Assembly (NCBI GenBank): GCA_043762265.1
Contig: JAYUMV010000160.1
Location: 1 to 48,634 of the forward strand
Source: JANXLO01 sp043762265
GTDB lineage: Bacteria; Armatimonadota; Chthonomonadetes; Chthonomonadales; Chthonomonadaceae
Length of the DNA stretch: 48,634 nucleotides
Reading direction: 5' to 3'
In this document: positions 25,856-33,045 of the stretch, one piece after another
How the letters are laid out: every line of letters starts with the position of its first letter
Numbering within the stretch: the first letter of the stretch is position 1
Program-made: the position numbers and the translations under genes
The notes under the pieces: model-generated
Told to the model about the DNA's origin: nothing
What the model saw: only the letters and a program-made list of their open reading frames with translations
The model's database searches: none

Positions 25856-27151
25856 ATGAATCAGCGGCAAGGAACAGAGCGCAATGGCGCGCAGGTGCGT
25901 TGGAATCTCTTCGCGTTGACGTTGGACGTAGCGTTCTTCTCGATCGGGATGGCTTTTACGGACATGAATGCGGTACTGCCGCTGTTATTGAAGCGTCTGG
26001 GGGGGAGCACGCTCCTCATCGGCCTTTTCGGCACCCTGCACTATCTGGCCTTCTCCGGCTTGCAGATCGTCGTAGCGTGGGGCACGCACGGGCAGCCGCG
26101 CCAAAAGCCCTTTCTGGTCTTCATTGCCGCCTTAACCCGGCTGCCGCTGCTGCTGCTCCCCTACTTCATCTTTCACGCCGCCGATTCGCCTGCCGCGCAG
26201 CGCAACGCGCTGATCGCCGTCTTTTCCCTGCTGACGCTCTGGACTCTGGGCGACGGGTTGGGCTATGTGCCCTGGATGGAGATCGTGGCGCGGGCCTTCA
26301 CCGACAAAGTACGGGGGCGCTTCTTCGCGACCACCCAGCTTATCTCCGGACTCATCAGTATCCTCATTGCGGCGTTTATCGTGCGCGGCGTGTTAGCGTC
26401 TCCCCACTTCCCCTTCCCGCACAACTACGCTCTGCTGATGCTGGTCGCTGCCTTGATGTTTCAGGTCTCTCTGGCCGGTGTCCTGCTCATCCGCGAGCCG
26501 CCGTTTCCGCCTTCCGCCGTTCAGCCGCATATCCCGCTGTTCGCCTACTTCCGCCGTCTGCCAGGGCTGGTGCGCAGCAATCCTGCGTTCGCCCGCCTCG
26601 CGGGGATCCAACTGCTGATCGGGTTCGGAAGCGCCTCCGCTCCCTTCTACGTTCTCTACGCCCTGCATCGTTTCCATCTGCCCGACGCCTGGGCCGGTAT
26701 CTACCAGACCGCGCTCGCCCTCGGGGTGGTGGCCTTGATGCCTCTCTGGACCTATCTCAGCGAAAAACGCAATCCGGCGACTGCGGTACGCGCGCTCGCC
26801 CTTGGCTGCCTGCTCACTCCGATCATGGCTATGACCCTCGGCGCCCTCTCTCCCTGGCTGTTCGCCCTGGTCTTCCTGCTCATGGGCGGCACCCTCGGTT
26901 GGGGAATGTGGATCGTCCTGAACCACTATCTGCTCTCCCACGTCGCCGAGGACGAACGCCCGGTCTTCATCGCTCTCATGAACCTCCTCTTCGTGCCCTC
27001 TGCCTTCTATCCCTCCCTCGGCAGTCTCTTCGTCCTCCACGACCACTTCGCTACCCTCGCCGGTATCCCCATTCTCTTTCTGCTCACTGCGTTTGTGGTC
27101 GCATCTGGTTTATTTCTGGCGTTTCGACTTCCGGCACCTTCGAATACTTGA
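25856..27151 (+). CDS. Major facilitator superfamily transporter
   Basis: A 431-residue integral membrane protein with about 12 hydrophobic helices in two halves split by a loop near residue 215. MFS character is seen in the overall pattern, the first helix pair (AFFSIGMAFTDMNAVLPLLL, KRLGGSTLLIGLFGTL) and the loop DKVRGRFFATTQL. It resembles the poorly defined MFS groups of Armatimonadota and Chloroflexi. The substrate is unknown. No ribosome site precedes the ATG, and TATGCT is only six bases upstream, so the message may be leaderless. The gene diverges from the YyaL gene and converges on the restriction-modification genes. Confidence 0.85.
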   Translation: MNQRQGTERNGAQVRWNLFALTLDVAFFSIGMAFTDMNAVLPLLLKRLGGSTLLIGLFGTLHYLAFSGLQIVVAWGTHGQPRQKPFLVFIAALTRLPLLLLPYFIFHAADSPAAQRNALIAVFSLLTLWTLGDGLGYVPWMEIVARAFTDKVRGRFFATTQLISGLISILIAAFIVRGVLASPHFPFPHNYALLMLVAALMFQVSLAGVLLIREPPFPPSAVQPHIPLFAYFRRLPGLVRSNPAFARLAGIQLLIGFGSASAPFYVLYALHRFHLPDAWAGIYQTALALGVVALMPLWTYLSEKRNPATAVRALALGCLLTPIMAMTLGALSPWLFALVFLLMGGTLGWGMWIVLNHYLLSHVAEDERPVFIALMNLLFVPSAFYPSLGSLFVLHDHFATLAGIPILFLLTAFVVASGLFLAFRLPAPSNT

Positions 27152-27194
27152 TCTCAATACCGAGTAATGTATAGGGGCCTGTTGTCGCGAACGC

Positions 27195-28124
27195 TCAATC
27201 GATAGTCGCGGTTGAGTATCCGGTTCGTTTCTCCAGGAGTAGAGCGGTTTGCAGCGGCAGAACCACTTCCGCTTTTGGTTTTCGTATCGGTGGATCGAAA
27301 TTCATGATCAGCGCCTCCGTCATGGCATTTCTGTTCGTTTCGCTGGCACCGACGTGGTAGAAGTGTTCTTGTGTCACTTTTGGAAAGCATCCCCATAGAT
27401 CATCGATGAATGTATTACGACGGTAGGTGTTCTCTTCCCAGGTTGACAGCATAAATCGTGCAGGCGTCTTGCTAAGAATACGGAATAGATCGGCTTCTCT
27501 GACTTCATCCCAACTGTCAAAGTAATCGACATGTCTGCCAACGTAAGGTGGGTCTGCATAGATGAAATCCACTGCAGTCGCTGATTCTATAGTGTCAGCA
27601 TAAGTCTGTACGCGAAACTCCCACTCGTTGACCTGCATACGCTCCGAGAGAGCAGCGACCTGATTGACGATTTTTGTCACGTACGCCTGTGCGAAACGCT
27701 CCGGTTTATGACAGAATGGAACGTTGAAGCCGCCTTTCCGATTGAACCGCATAACGCCGTTAAAACAGGCGCGATTGAGGAATAGGAAGTCTAGCGAATG
27801 GCCGCTCTCATTAAAGCGTTTTCGCACCTCGTAATAGTGTTCCTGTCCTTTGGACGCCAACAGTGCTCCCTCTGCCTCCAGGAATGTACGCACCGAGGAG
27901 GGAGTTATCTCGTTTGTTTGTATTGCCTTGAAGAGGGCGATAGTATGGGGGTTTGTGTCCGCAAACAGAGCGCGACGTGGCGCGAGATTGAACCCAACCA
28001 CGCCAGATCCGGTAAACGGCTCGATCCATACGCCTTTTCGATTCCATTCCGCCATCTCTCGGATGAGAGGTACCAACTTGGTTTTGATTCCCTGGCATTT
28101 AAGCGGTGGTACAACGGTCTTCAT
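27195..28124 (-). CDS. EcoRV-type adenine-specific DNA methyltransferase (D12 class)
   Basis: A 309-residue N6-adenine methylase of the Dam/D12 (alpha) class. Motif I is E35-P-F-T-G-S-G (SAM binding) and catalytic motif IV is D191-P-P-Y194. The class stretch FLFLNRACFNGVMRFN is present. Order and sequence resemble M.EcoRV as I recall it, and the neighbour is an EcoRV-type endonuclease, so the predicted target is GATATC. The reading frame is complete with all motifs. The ATG overlaps the endonuclease stop (ATGA), implying coupled translation. A/T content is higher than in the surroundings, which suggests horizontal acquisition. With the endonuclease frame cut, this enzyme may act as an orphan methylase. 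Confidence 0.93.
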   Translation of the reverse strand: MKTVVPPLKCQGIKTKLVPLIREMAEWNRKGVWIEPFTGSGVVGFNLAPRRALFADTNPHTIALFKAIQTNEITPSSVRTFLEAEGALLASKGQEHYYEVRKRFNESGHSLDFLFLNRACFNGVMRFNRKGGFNVPFCHKPERFAQAYVTKIVNQVAALSERMQVNEWEFRVQTYADTIESATAVDFIYADPPYVGRHVDYFDSWDEVREADLFRILSKTPARFMLSTWEENTYRRNTFIDDLWGCFPKVTQEHFYHVGASETNRNAMTEALIMNFDPPIRKPKAEVVLPLQTALLLEKRTGYSTATID

Positions 28125-28984
28125 GGCTTTGTCCGAACCTTTCTTGCGGGGCGTGTCCGTCGGGTGAGCGCATTTTCATCCAATCCTTTGTATTTGAGAT
28201 ATGCATTCAAGTTCCTAATGGGGTTGGTTTTACCTGTCGCCTCGTCCAGCACATGGATCTTCCCATAGTTCATCCAATAATCATCGAAAATCGCTTCTCC
28301 AAGATCTACAAACATACCACGGCCCGCGACGATATCGGGAATGTGATTGATGCTACCTATGTTCGCAGTATTGCCGCTCCCGGCACAGTCGCTCGCAATC
28401 TTCCATTTCTCCTGTACAAAGAACTCGAAGTCTTTGATGACTGACACGATGGATTGCAAATTCTCGAGAGAATAGATCGCGGTTTCATCCACATCACGGG
28501 CAGACGCCCGCGTATAGATAATTCCCAGGCAGTAGTGCCCCGCATAAGTGTTGTACGGGAACTGAATATTCTTTGTACTGTCCCGCTTGACGAAATACTC
28601 TCCATGTGAACCAAGAGTGAATCCGTTGCAGTATTCTGGGTTCTCCTCTTTGCGGTAAGTCGTCTTGAAGTCAACGGCAAATCGAACGGAGGCGTCGTCC
28701 TGCGCCACGAACGAAATATCCGGATAGTAGTTCTGATGATCTGCTGGAACGATCTTATAGCCCTAGGCGTCGGCGAGCTTGAGAATTTCAGGGAAGAGGT
28801 GAATCTCAAGTATTTTTGAGACGATCTTCGTATCTGAGGAAATGGTGTAAACGTTCTTATATGCGTCTACAAATCCCTTGATGCTCCAATGACCATCCCC
28901 CGTGGTACTGTACTTTGCCAACCCTGCCACAAACGTGCGAAGATCACTTTCAAACTTTTCTTTTTTGTCTTGATGCGGTGGCAT
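28121..28984 (-). pseudogene. EcoRV-type restriction endonuclease, cut by an in-frame TAG
   Basis: A 287-codon frame with TAG at codon 74 (28763-28765). Both sides align with EcoRV: before the stop SSDTKI and PEILKLADA; after it GYKIV and QNYYPD. The spacing of catalytic residues D89, D105 and K107 is exactly that of EcoRV D74, D90, K92. The recognition loop GSGNTANIGS matches EcoRV GSGNTTNIGS, so GATATC cutting is predicted for the full protein. The stop takes the place of one residue with no shift or gap. A GTG at codon 93 could restart translation but would lose D89. The start lies four bases after the flavoprotein stop with AGGA in front. It is a recent pseudogene, a readthrough-controlled gene, or a sequencing error. 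Confidence 0.93.
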
Positions 28985-28988
28985 GGTG

Positions 28989-30386
28989 TCATCCTGTTGC
29001 GCCTTCGACCTGGCCGCGGTAGTTAGGGGCGGAGAGGGCGGCGGCTTCGACGGCTTCCGGGAAGCTCGGATACGCGTGCATGGTGTCGGCGATGGCGGAG
29101 ACCGGCAGATGATGCTTCATGCAGATCGCAAGCTCGGCGATGATGCTGGAGGCGTCCGGTCCAACAAGGTGCGCACCGAGGATCTGGCCGTCGAGTTCGT
29201 CCACGATCAGCTTCACAAGCCCTTTGCCTTCTCCGTAGATGATGGCGCGGTCGAGATTTTCGAAGGAGAAGGAGTGCGTCACGACATGGCGGCCCTCGTT
29301 GAGCGCCTGGCGCTCCGTGATGCCGATGCTGGCAACTTCCGGATCGATGTAGGTGCACCGTGGCACGACCCTATGGTCGAACGGCTCCGGTCGGTCGGTG
29401 AAAGCGTTGGTGGCGACCAGCTTGCCTTCGTAGCTCGCGACATGGGTAAAGAGGTAGCCGCCGCTAATGTCGCCTGCCGCCCAGATATGTGGGACGTTGG
29501 TGCCGAGATAGCGATTGACGGGAATACAGCGCTTCTGGTACTCGATGCCCGCCGCTTCGACCTGCAAGCCTTCGACCGCCGCATCCCGCCCAATGGCGAC
29601 CAGAAGCTCGTCGCAGTCGATGGTCTCAAGGCCGCCTTTGTGCCGAACCTGAAGCGTCTTGATGCCGTTCTGGTGCGAGACATGCTCGACATAGCAGCCG
29701 GTCAGGATACGAATGCCTTCGGAGATCAAGAAACTCCCGGCCAGCGCGGCCACATCTTCGTCTTCGCGCGGCAGGACATTCGGGTCTTTGGCGAGCACCG
29801 TGACCTGGGAGCCGAAGCGCCGAAACACCTGCGCGAACTCCAGACCGATCGGACCGGCCCCCAGCACGACCATGTGTTTGGGCAGACGCGGCAGATCGAC
29901 CGCTTCACGGTTGGTGATGTAGCCCGCGTCGGCCAGACCAGGAATATTGGGGATCTTCGGCACGGTTCCGGTGGCGATGACGATCTGCTTGCCGGAGATC
30001 ACCTCCTTGCCCATGCGCACCTCATGCGGGCCTTCGAAGGAGGCACGCCCTTTATAGAAGACCGCACCGAGCTTCGAGAGGCCGCCATCCTCCGGCCCTT
30101 CGCCTGCAACCTCTTTCAAGACCTTTTCCTTGTAAGCCAGCGCTCCCGCATAGTCTTCTTTGGTGATCTCGACATGGATGCCGAACTCCTGTGAGCGGCG
30201 CACGAGCTGCCAGACCTGCGCGGCGCGTACCATCGCTTTGGTCGGGACGCAACCGGCCCAGAAGCATTCGCCCCCCAGTTCCCGCTCTTCCGCCAGCGCC
30301 ACCGTGCGCCCGAGGCGCGCTGCCGTGCGCGCCGCCTTCAGTCCGGCGGACCCACCGCCGATTACGATCAGATCGAACTCCTGCAC
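28989..30386 (-). CDS. FAD-dependent pyridine nucleotide-disulfide oxidoreductase
   Basis: A 465-residue flavoprotein of the dihydrolipoamide dehydrogenase/mercuric reductase group. FAD site GGGSAG (10-15), redox disulfide C41-F-W-A-G-C46 in GGECFWAGCVPTK, NAD(P) site VVLGAGPIGLEFAQ, second FAD site WAAGDISGGYLFTH, and a dimerisation domain with the catalytic His-Glu region (HAYPSFPEAVE). Mercury-binding extra Cys pairs are absent, so a disulfide or quinone substrate is more likely. The start is GTG with AAGGAG six bases before. No pyruvate or 2-oxoacid dehydrogenase subunits are nearby. It lies between the esterase (40 bases upstream) and the endonuclease (4 bases downstream), so all four may share a transcript. 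Confidence 0.9.
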   Translation of the reverse strand: MQEFDLIVIGGGSAGLKAARTAARLGRTVALAEERELGGECFWAGCVPTKAMVRAAQVWQLVRRSQEFGIHVEITKEDYAGALAYKEKVLKEVAGEGPEDGGLSKLGAVFYKGRASFEGPHEVRMGKEVISGKQIVIATGTVPKIPNIPGLADAGYITNREAVDLPRLPKHMVVLGAGPIGLEFAQVFRRFGSQVTVLAKDPNVLPREDEDVAALAGSFLISEGIRILTGCYVEHVSHQNGIKTLQVRHKGGLETIDCDELLVAIGRDAAVEGLQVEAAGIEYQKRCIPVNRYLGTNVPHIWAAGDISGGYLFTHVASYEGKLVATNAFTDRPEPFDHRVVPRCTYIDPEVASIGITERQALNEGRHVVTHSFSFENLDRAIIYGEGKGLVKLIVDELDGQILGAHLVGPDASSIIAELAICMKHHLPVSAIADTMHAYPSFPEAVEAAALSAPNYRGQVEGATG

Positions 30387-30426
30387 GTCTTCTCCTTCTT
30401 TCTTCCAGACTCGGTGACCGGGGAGG

Positions 30427-31239
30427 TCAGCGGCCTTCGGGCTGCTTCACCGATGCGCCAAGGGTTTGCGCAAGTTCCGGAAGCAGCGTCTTGAATGCAC
30501 GATCCCAGTAAGGCCAGGTGTGCTGGCCGGGCAGTTCCCGATAGGAACAGGGATAACCGACAAAATTCAGATGGTCCGCAAAACGGCGGTTCGAGTCCAG
30601 CAGACTGTCCTCCGTCCCGCAGTCGAGATAGAGGCGCGGCCGCTCCGTCGGCCAGCGACACAGGGCCTGCTCGACCAGCCAGATCGGGTTTTCTCGTTTG
30701 CGCAACATGCGGTCGGTTTCCGGGTCGCCGAAGACAGGATGCACGTTTGCCGTCTGCATCTTCTCGAACGCGCCGCTGTGGCTGACTGCGACCGGGAACA
30801 GGTGCGGATGTTTGAGCGCGATCTTCACCGCCCCATATCCGCCCATCGAGAGCCCGCCGATCCCCCACCCCCGCCCTGGAGGAACCAGAGAAAATGTCGC
30901 CTGTAGATGGCGCACAAAGTCCTGCGTAATGTCGTCTTCGCGCCGCTCACCGCCATTGGCTGCATTGGTATACCAGCCTGCACCGGCGTCGGGGCAGGCC
31001 ACCACCAGATCGTAGGCTGCGACGTAGCGCGCCAGACGCGTATAGGTCGTCCAGCCCTGATGATCGCTGTTCATGCCGTGCAGCAGCACCAACAAGGGAT
31101 AGGGGCGTTCAGGAGTGTAACCATACGGCAGCAGATAGGTATAAGGCTGTTCCCGGTCGAGCGCCTGCGAAAAGTAGGCGCCGGTATGGATCGGCGAAGG
31201 CACAGGCCGGCCAGCCGTATCGACAGGATAGTGCGTCAA
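30427..31239 (-). CDS. Alpha/beta-hydrolase esterase (esterase D/PF00756 family)
   Basis: A 270-residue serine hydrolase. The nucleophile elbow is GGLSMGGYG, with LLVLLHGMNSDHQGW as the oxyanion region. The acid probably lies in YLDCGTEDSLLD and the His in PGQHTWPYWD. This fits the esterase D / carbohydrate-esterase 1-like group (formylglutathione hydrolase, feruloyl esterase and antigen-85 relatives). No signal peptide is seen. The frame is open to 31314, but the TTG at 31239 has AGGAG eight bases before it and begins the folded region; there is no better ATG. The upstream neighbour diverges, with overlapping promoter sequences. Confidence 0.82.
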   Translation of the reverse strand: MTHYPVDTAGRPVPSPIHTGAYFSQALDREQPYTYLLPYGYTPERPYPLLVLLHGMNSDHQGWTTYTRLARYVAAYDLVVACPDAGAGWYTNAANGGERREDDITQDFVRHLQATFSLVPPGRGWGIGGLSMGGYGAVKIALKHPHLFPVAVSHSGAFEKMQTANVHPVFGDPETDRMLRKRENPIWLVEQALCRWPTERPRLYLDCGTEDSLLDSNRRFADHLNFVGYPCSYRELPGQHTWPYWDRAFKTLLPELAQTLGASVKQPEGR

Positions 31240-31258
31240 GTCTTCATCTCCTACAGGG

Positions 31259-31287
31259 TTGCAAACGGTGGCATCGTCGGTTATAAT
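31259..31287 (+). promoter_or_regulatory. Promoter of a leaderless membrane-protein gene
   Basis: TTGCAA, 17 bases, TATAAT (31282-31287). The GTG start follows after six bases, so transcription should begin at the start codon. The -10 also reads TATTAT on the opposite strand toward the esterase. Confidence 0.65.
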
Positions 31288-31293
31288 ACGTAC

Positions 31294-31704
31294 GTGAAGA
31301 CCACCTCTCTGCACAATCAGTCTACCTCACAAACTTCCTCCGACAACGAGCCGACTCGGACTCTGCCCGATCCCGGCGCCACACAACGCATCGCATGGAT
31401 CCCACCGAACACCGCTTCGCGTCTTCTCGTGACGCCCGGTGGCGGGCCGCAACCGGATACCCGTGCCTGGCGCGATCTCCTGCGCGGCGTTGCGTCGCTG
31501 CTTCTGCTCCTCTTTCTGCTCTGGCGAATGCCGGTCTCGCAATCCCATGCTACCGCCCCGGCGCTTCCTCCCACCTCTGCTCGCCCGACCCAGCAACCTG
31601 TTCCCGCTCTGATCTTCGAGCCGTTGCGCCCGGCTCTTTCTCGGAAGGTGTCGGGATCGATACGCGTCTACCTCGTCGCACCCTCCGTTCCCATCGGCGA
31701 ATGA
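31294..31704 (+). CDS. Small single-span membrane protein, unknown function
   Basis: A 136-residue protein, if begun at GTG 31294. The N-terminal 60 residues are polar (VKTTSLHNQSTSQTSS), then a hydrophobic segment (about 68-85, LLRGVASLLLLLFLLWR) is followed by a Pro/Thr-rich, then beta-prone tail (SGSIRVYLVAPSVPIGE). No family is recognised. The call rests on the promoter placed exactly for a leaderless GTG; without it, this frame would be weak because other frames also stay open here. It precedes an ADP-ribosylglycohydrolase gene by about 120 bases. Confidence 0.5.
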   Translation: MKTTSLHNQSTSQTSSDNEPTRTLPDPGATQRIAWIPPNTASRLLVTPGGGPQPDTRAWRDLLRGVASLLLLLFLLWRMPVSQSHATAPALPPTSARPTQQPVPALIFEPLRPALSRKVSGSIRVYLVAPSVPIGE

Positions 31705-31825
31705 CAGCCTTCTCCTCTTCCCTACCAAGAGAGCAGCCTACAGGTTTCTCTGCATTCGACCGGGTACAGTTTCTCCTCACACCCATGCTTCTGATGCAGA
31801 AATACACGCTCGAAGTCTGCACACG

Positions 31826-32926
31826 ATGAAACGGAATGCCTTTCTATCCGTCTGTGTGAGCATGGAGAGACGGGAAAGAATACGCGGGCTGATCCTGGGG
31901 ACGGCGGTGGGGGATGCGCTGGGACTACCTGCAGAAGGCATTCCGCGCCTGCGTGCCCGCAAGATGTTTCGCCAGGAGTGGCGTCATCGGTTTCTAGGGC
32001 GCTGGGGCATGGTGAGTGATGATACGGAGCACACTCTTTTTGTCGCGCAGAGCCTGATAGCGCATCCCGATTCCTCCGAACGTTTTGCAAAACGGCTGGC
32101 CTGGTGTCTGCGCGGCTGGCTGTTGACGCTGCCCGCAGGCATCGGCATGGCGACTTTACGTTCCATCCTGCGGCTCTGGTGCGGGATCCCTCCTCACCGC
32201 AGCGGCGTCTCGTCTGCAGGCAATGGTCCCGCCATGCGCTCTGCGCCTATCGGAGCTTTCTTCCCGCAAGATCCTTCTCGTCTGGAATCCTTTCTCCAAG
32301 CCTCTACCCGGCTCACCCATACCGACCCTAGAGCGCTGATAGGAGCCAGAGCCATTGCCCATCTGAGCGCCTGGATCCTCGCCCAGGATGCCGACACTCC
32401 GCCCTCGGAGGCAGAACTCAACGCGATCCTCTGCGCTTGCGGCACAGAGGATTCGGAGTGGCAGGCGAATGTAGCAGCGCTTCAGGAGGCTCTACGACAG
32501 AACCTGACCGTGGAAGAGTTCGCGGCCAGGTCGGGACTCGAAAACGGAGTCACAGGCTACATCTATCATACCGTGCCGGTCGCGGTATACGCCTGGCGAC
32601 GCCACTTCGGCGACTATCGCACCACGCTCCATGCCATCCTAGATTGCGGCGGCGATACGGACACGACCGGCGCAATCGCAGGTGCACTCGCTGGCACAAC
32701 CGTCGGGGCAAGGGGAATTCCTGACGACTGGCTGTCAGGAGTGAGAGATTGGCCACGCAGCCCGCGAATCCTCTACGCCATCGCCGACCGATTGACGGAA
32801 GTAAGTGAAACACAGACGCCCCAGCCTCCGGTCCCCTACTTCTGGCCTGGGCAGTTCCTCCGAAATGCGCTGTTTCTGATCGTTGTCCTGCTGCATGGTT
32901 TTCGCCGCATGGCCCCTCCTTATTAG
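31826..32926 (+). CDS. ADP-ribosylglycohydrolase family protein with C-terminal hydrophobic segment
   Basis: A 366-residue protein of the ADP-ribosylglycohydrolase (DraG-like) superfamily. Both metal-binding stretches are intact: S-D-D-T-E in GMVSDDTEHTLF and GGDTDTTGAIAGALAG. The N-terminal RIRGLILGTAVGDALGLPAEG is classic. This enzyme class removes ADP-ribose from Arg or related groups, or hydrolyses free ADP-ribosyl compounds, with two Mg ions. Unusually, the last 30 residues include a hydrophobic helix (FLRNALFLIVVLLHGF), suggesting membrane attachment. The ATG at 31862 starts the conserved domain and is an alternative to 31826; neither has a good ribosome site. It is a distant relative of the degenerate protein at 10.6-13.0 kb. 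Confidence 0.87.
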   Translation: MKRNAFLSVCVSMERRERIRGLILGTAVGDALGLPAEGIPRLRARKMFRQEWRHRFLGRWGMVSDDTEHTLFVAQSLIAHPDSSERFAKRLAWCLRGWLLTLPAGIGMATLRSILRLWCGIPPHRSGVSSAGNGPAMRSAPIGAFFPQDPSRLESFLQASTRLTHTDPRALIGARAIAHLSAWILAQDADTPPSEAELNAILCACGTEDSEWQANVAALQEALRQNLTVEEFAARSGLENGVTGYIYHTVPVAVYAWRRHFGDYRTTLHAILDCGGDTDTTGAIAGALAGTTVGARGIPDDWLSGVRDWPRSPRILYAIADRLTEVSETQTPQPPVPYFWPGQFLRNALFLIVVLLHGFRRMAPPY

Positions 32927-32956
32927 AACGCTCTGAGAAAAGAGGGCTTCCCTTTC

Positions 32957-32968
32957 AACAGCGCTGTT
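32957..32968. promoter_or_regulatory. 12-bp palindrome upstream of the second cytochrome cluster
   Basis: AACAGCGCTGTT is a perfect palindrome about 80 bases before the next start codon and about 40 bases before a weak TACTAT at 33011-33016. It could be an operator. No other copy was noted. Confidence 0.35.
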
Positions 32969-33045
32969 ACATACGGGATCGGATAGTCGTCAAATGCAGA
33001 AGGCGTGTCATACTATCGCTATCTTCCTTATTTGATGGTGTACAA

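Noticed and set aside
25900..27174. A 424-residue plus-strand frame overlapping the MFS gene
   Set aside because: Arg/Ser/Pro-rich out-of-frame translation with no membrane pattern; the MFS frame has regular hydrophobic helices.
28763..28765. The TAG as a recoded sense codon (alternative genetic code or pyrrolysine)
   Set aside because: Other genes in the window end with TAG (for example at 38983-38985 and 42828-42830), so TAG works as a normal stop here, and no pyrrolysine genes are seen.
28983..30194. A 403-residue plus-strand open frame
   Set aside because: Antisense to the flavoprotein, whose FAD, NAD and disulfide motifs are unambiguous.
29000..30386. Mercuric reductase (merA)
   Set aside because: The flavoprotein has the disulfide site but lacks the N-terminal metal-binding domain and the C-terminal Cys pair, and no mer genes are near.
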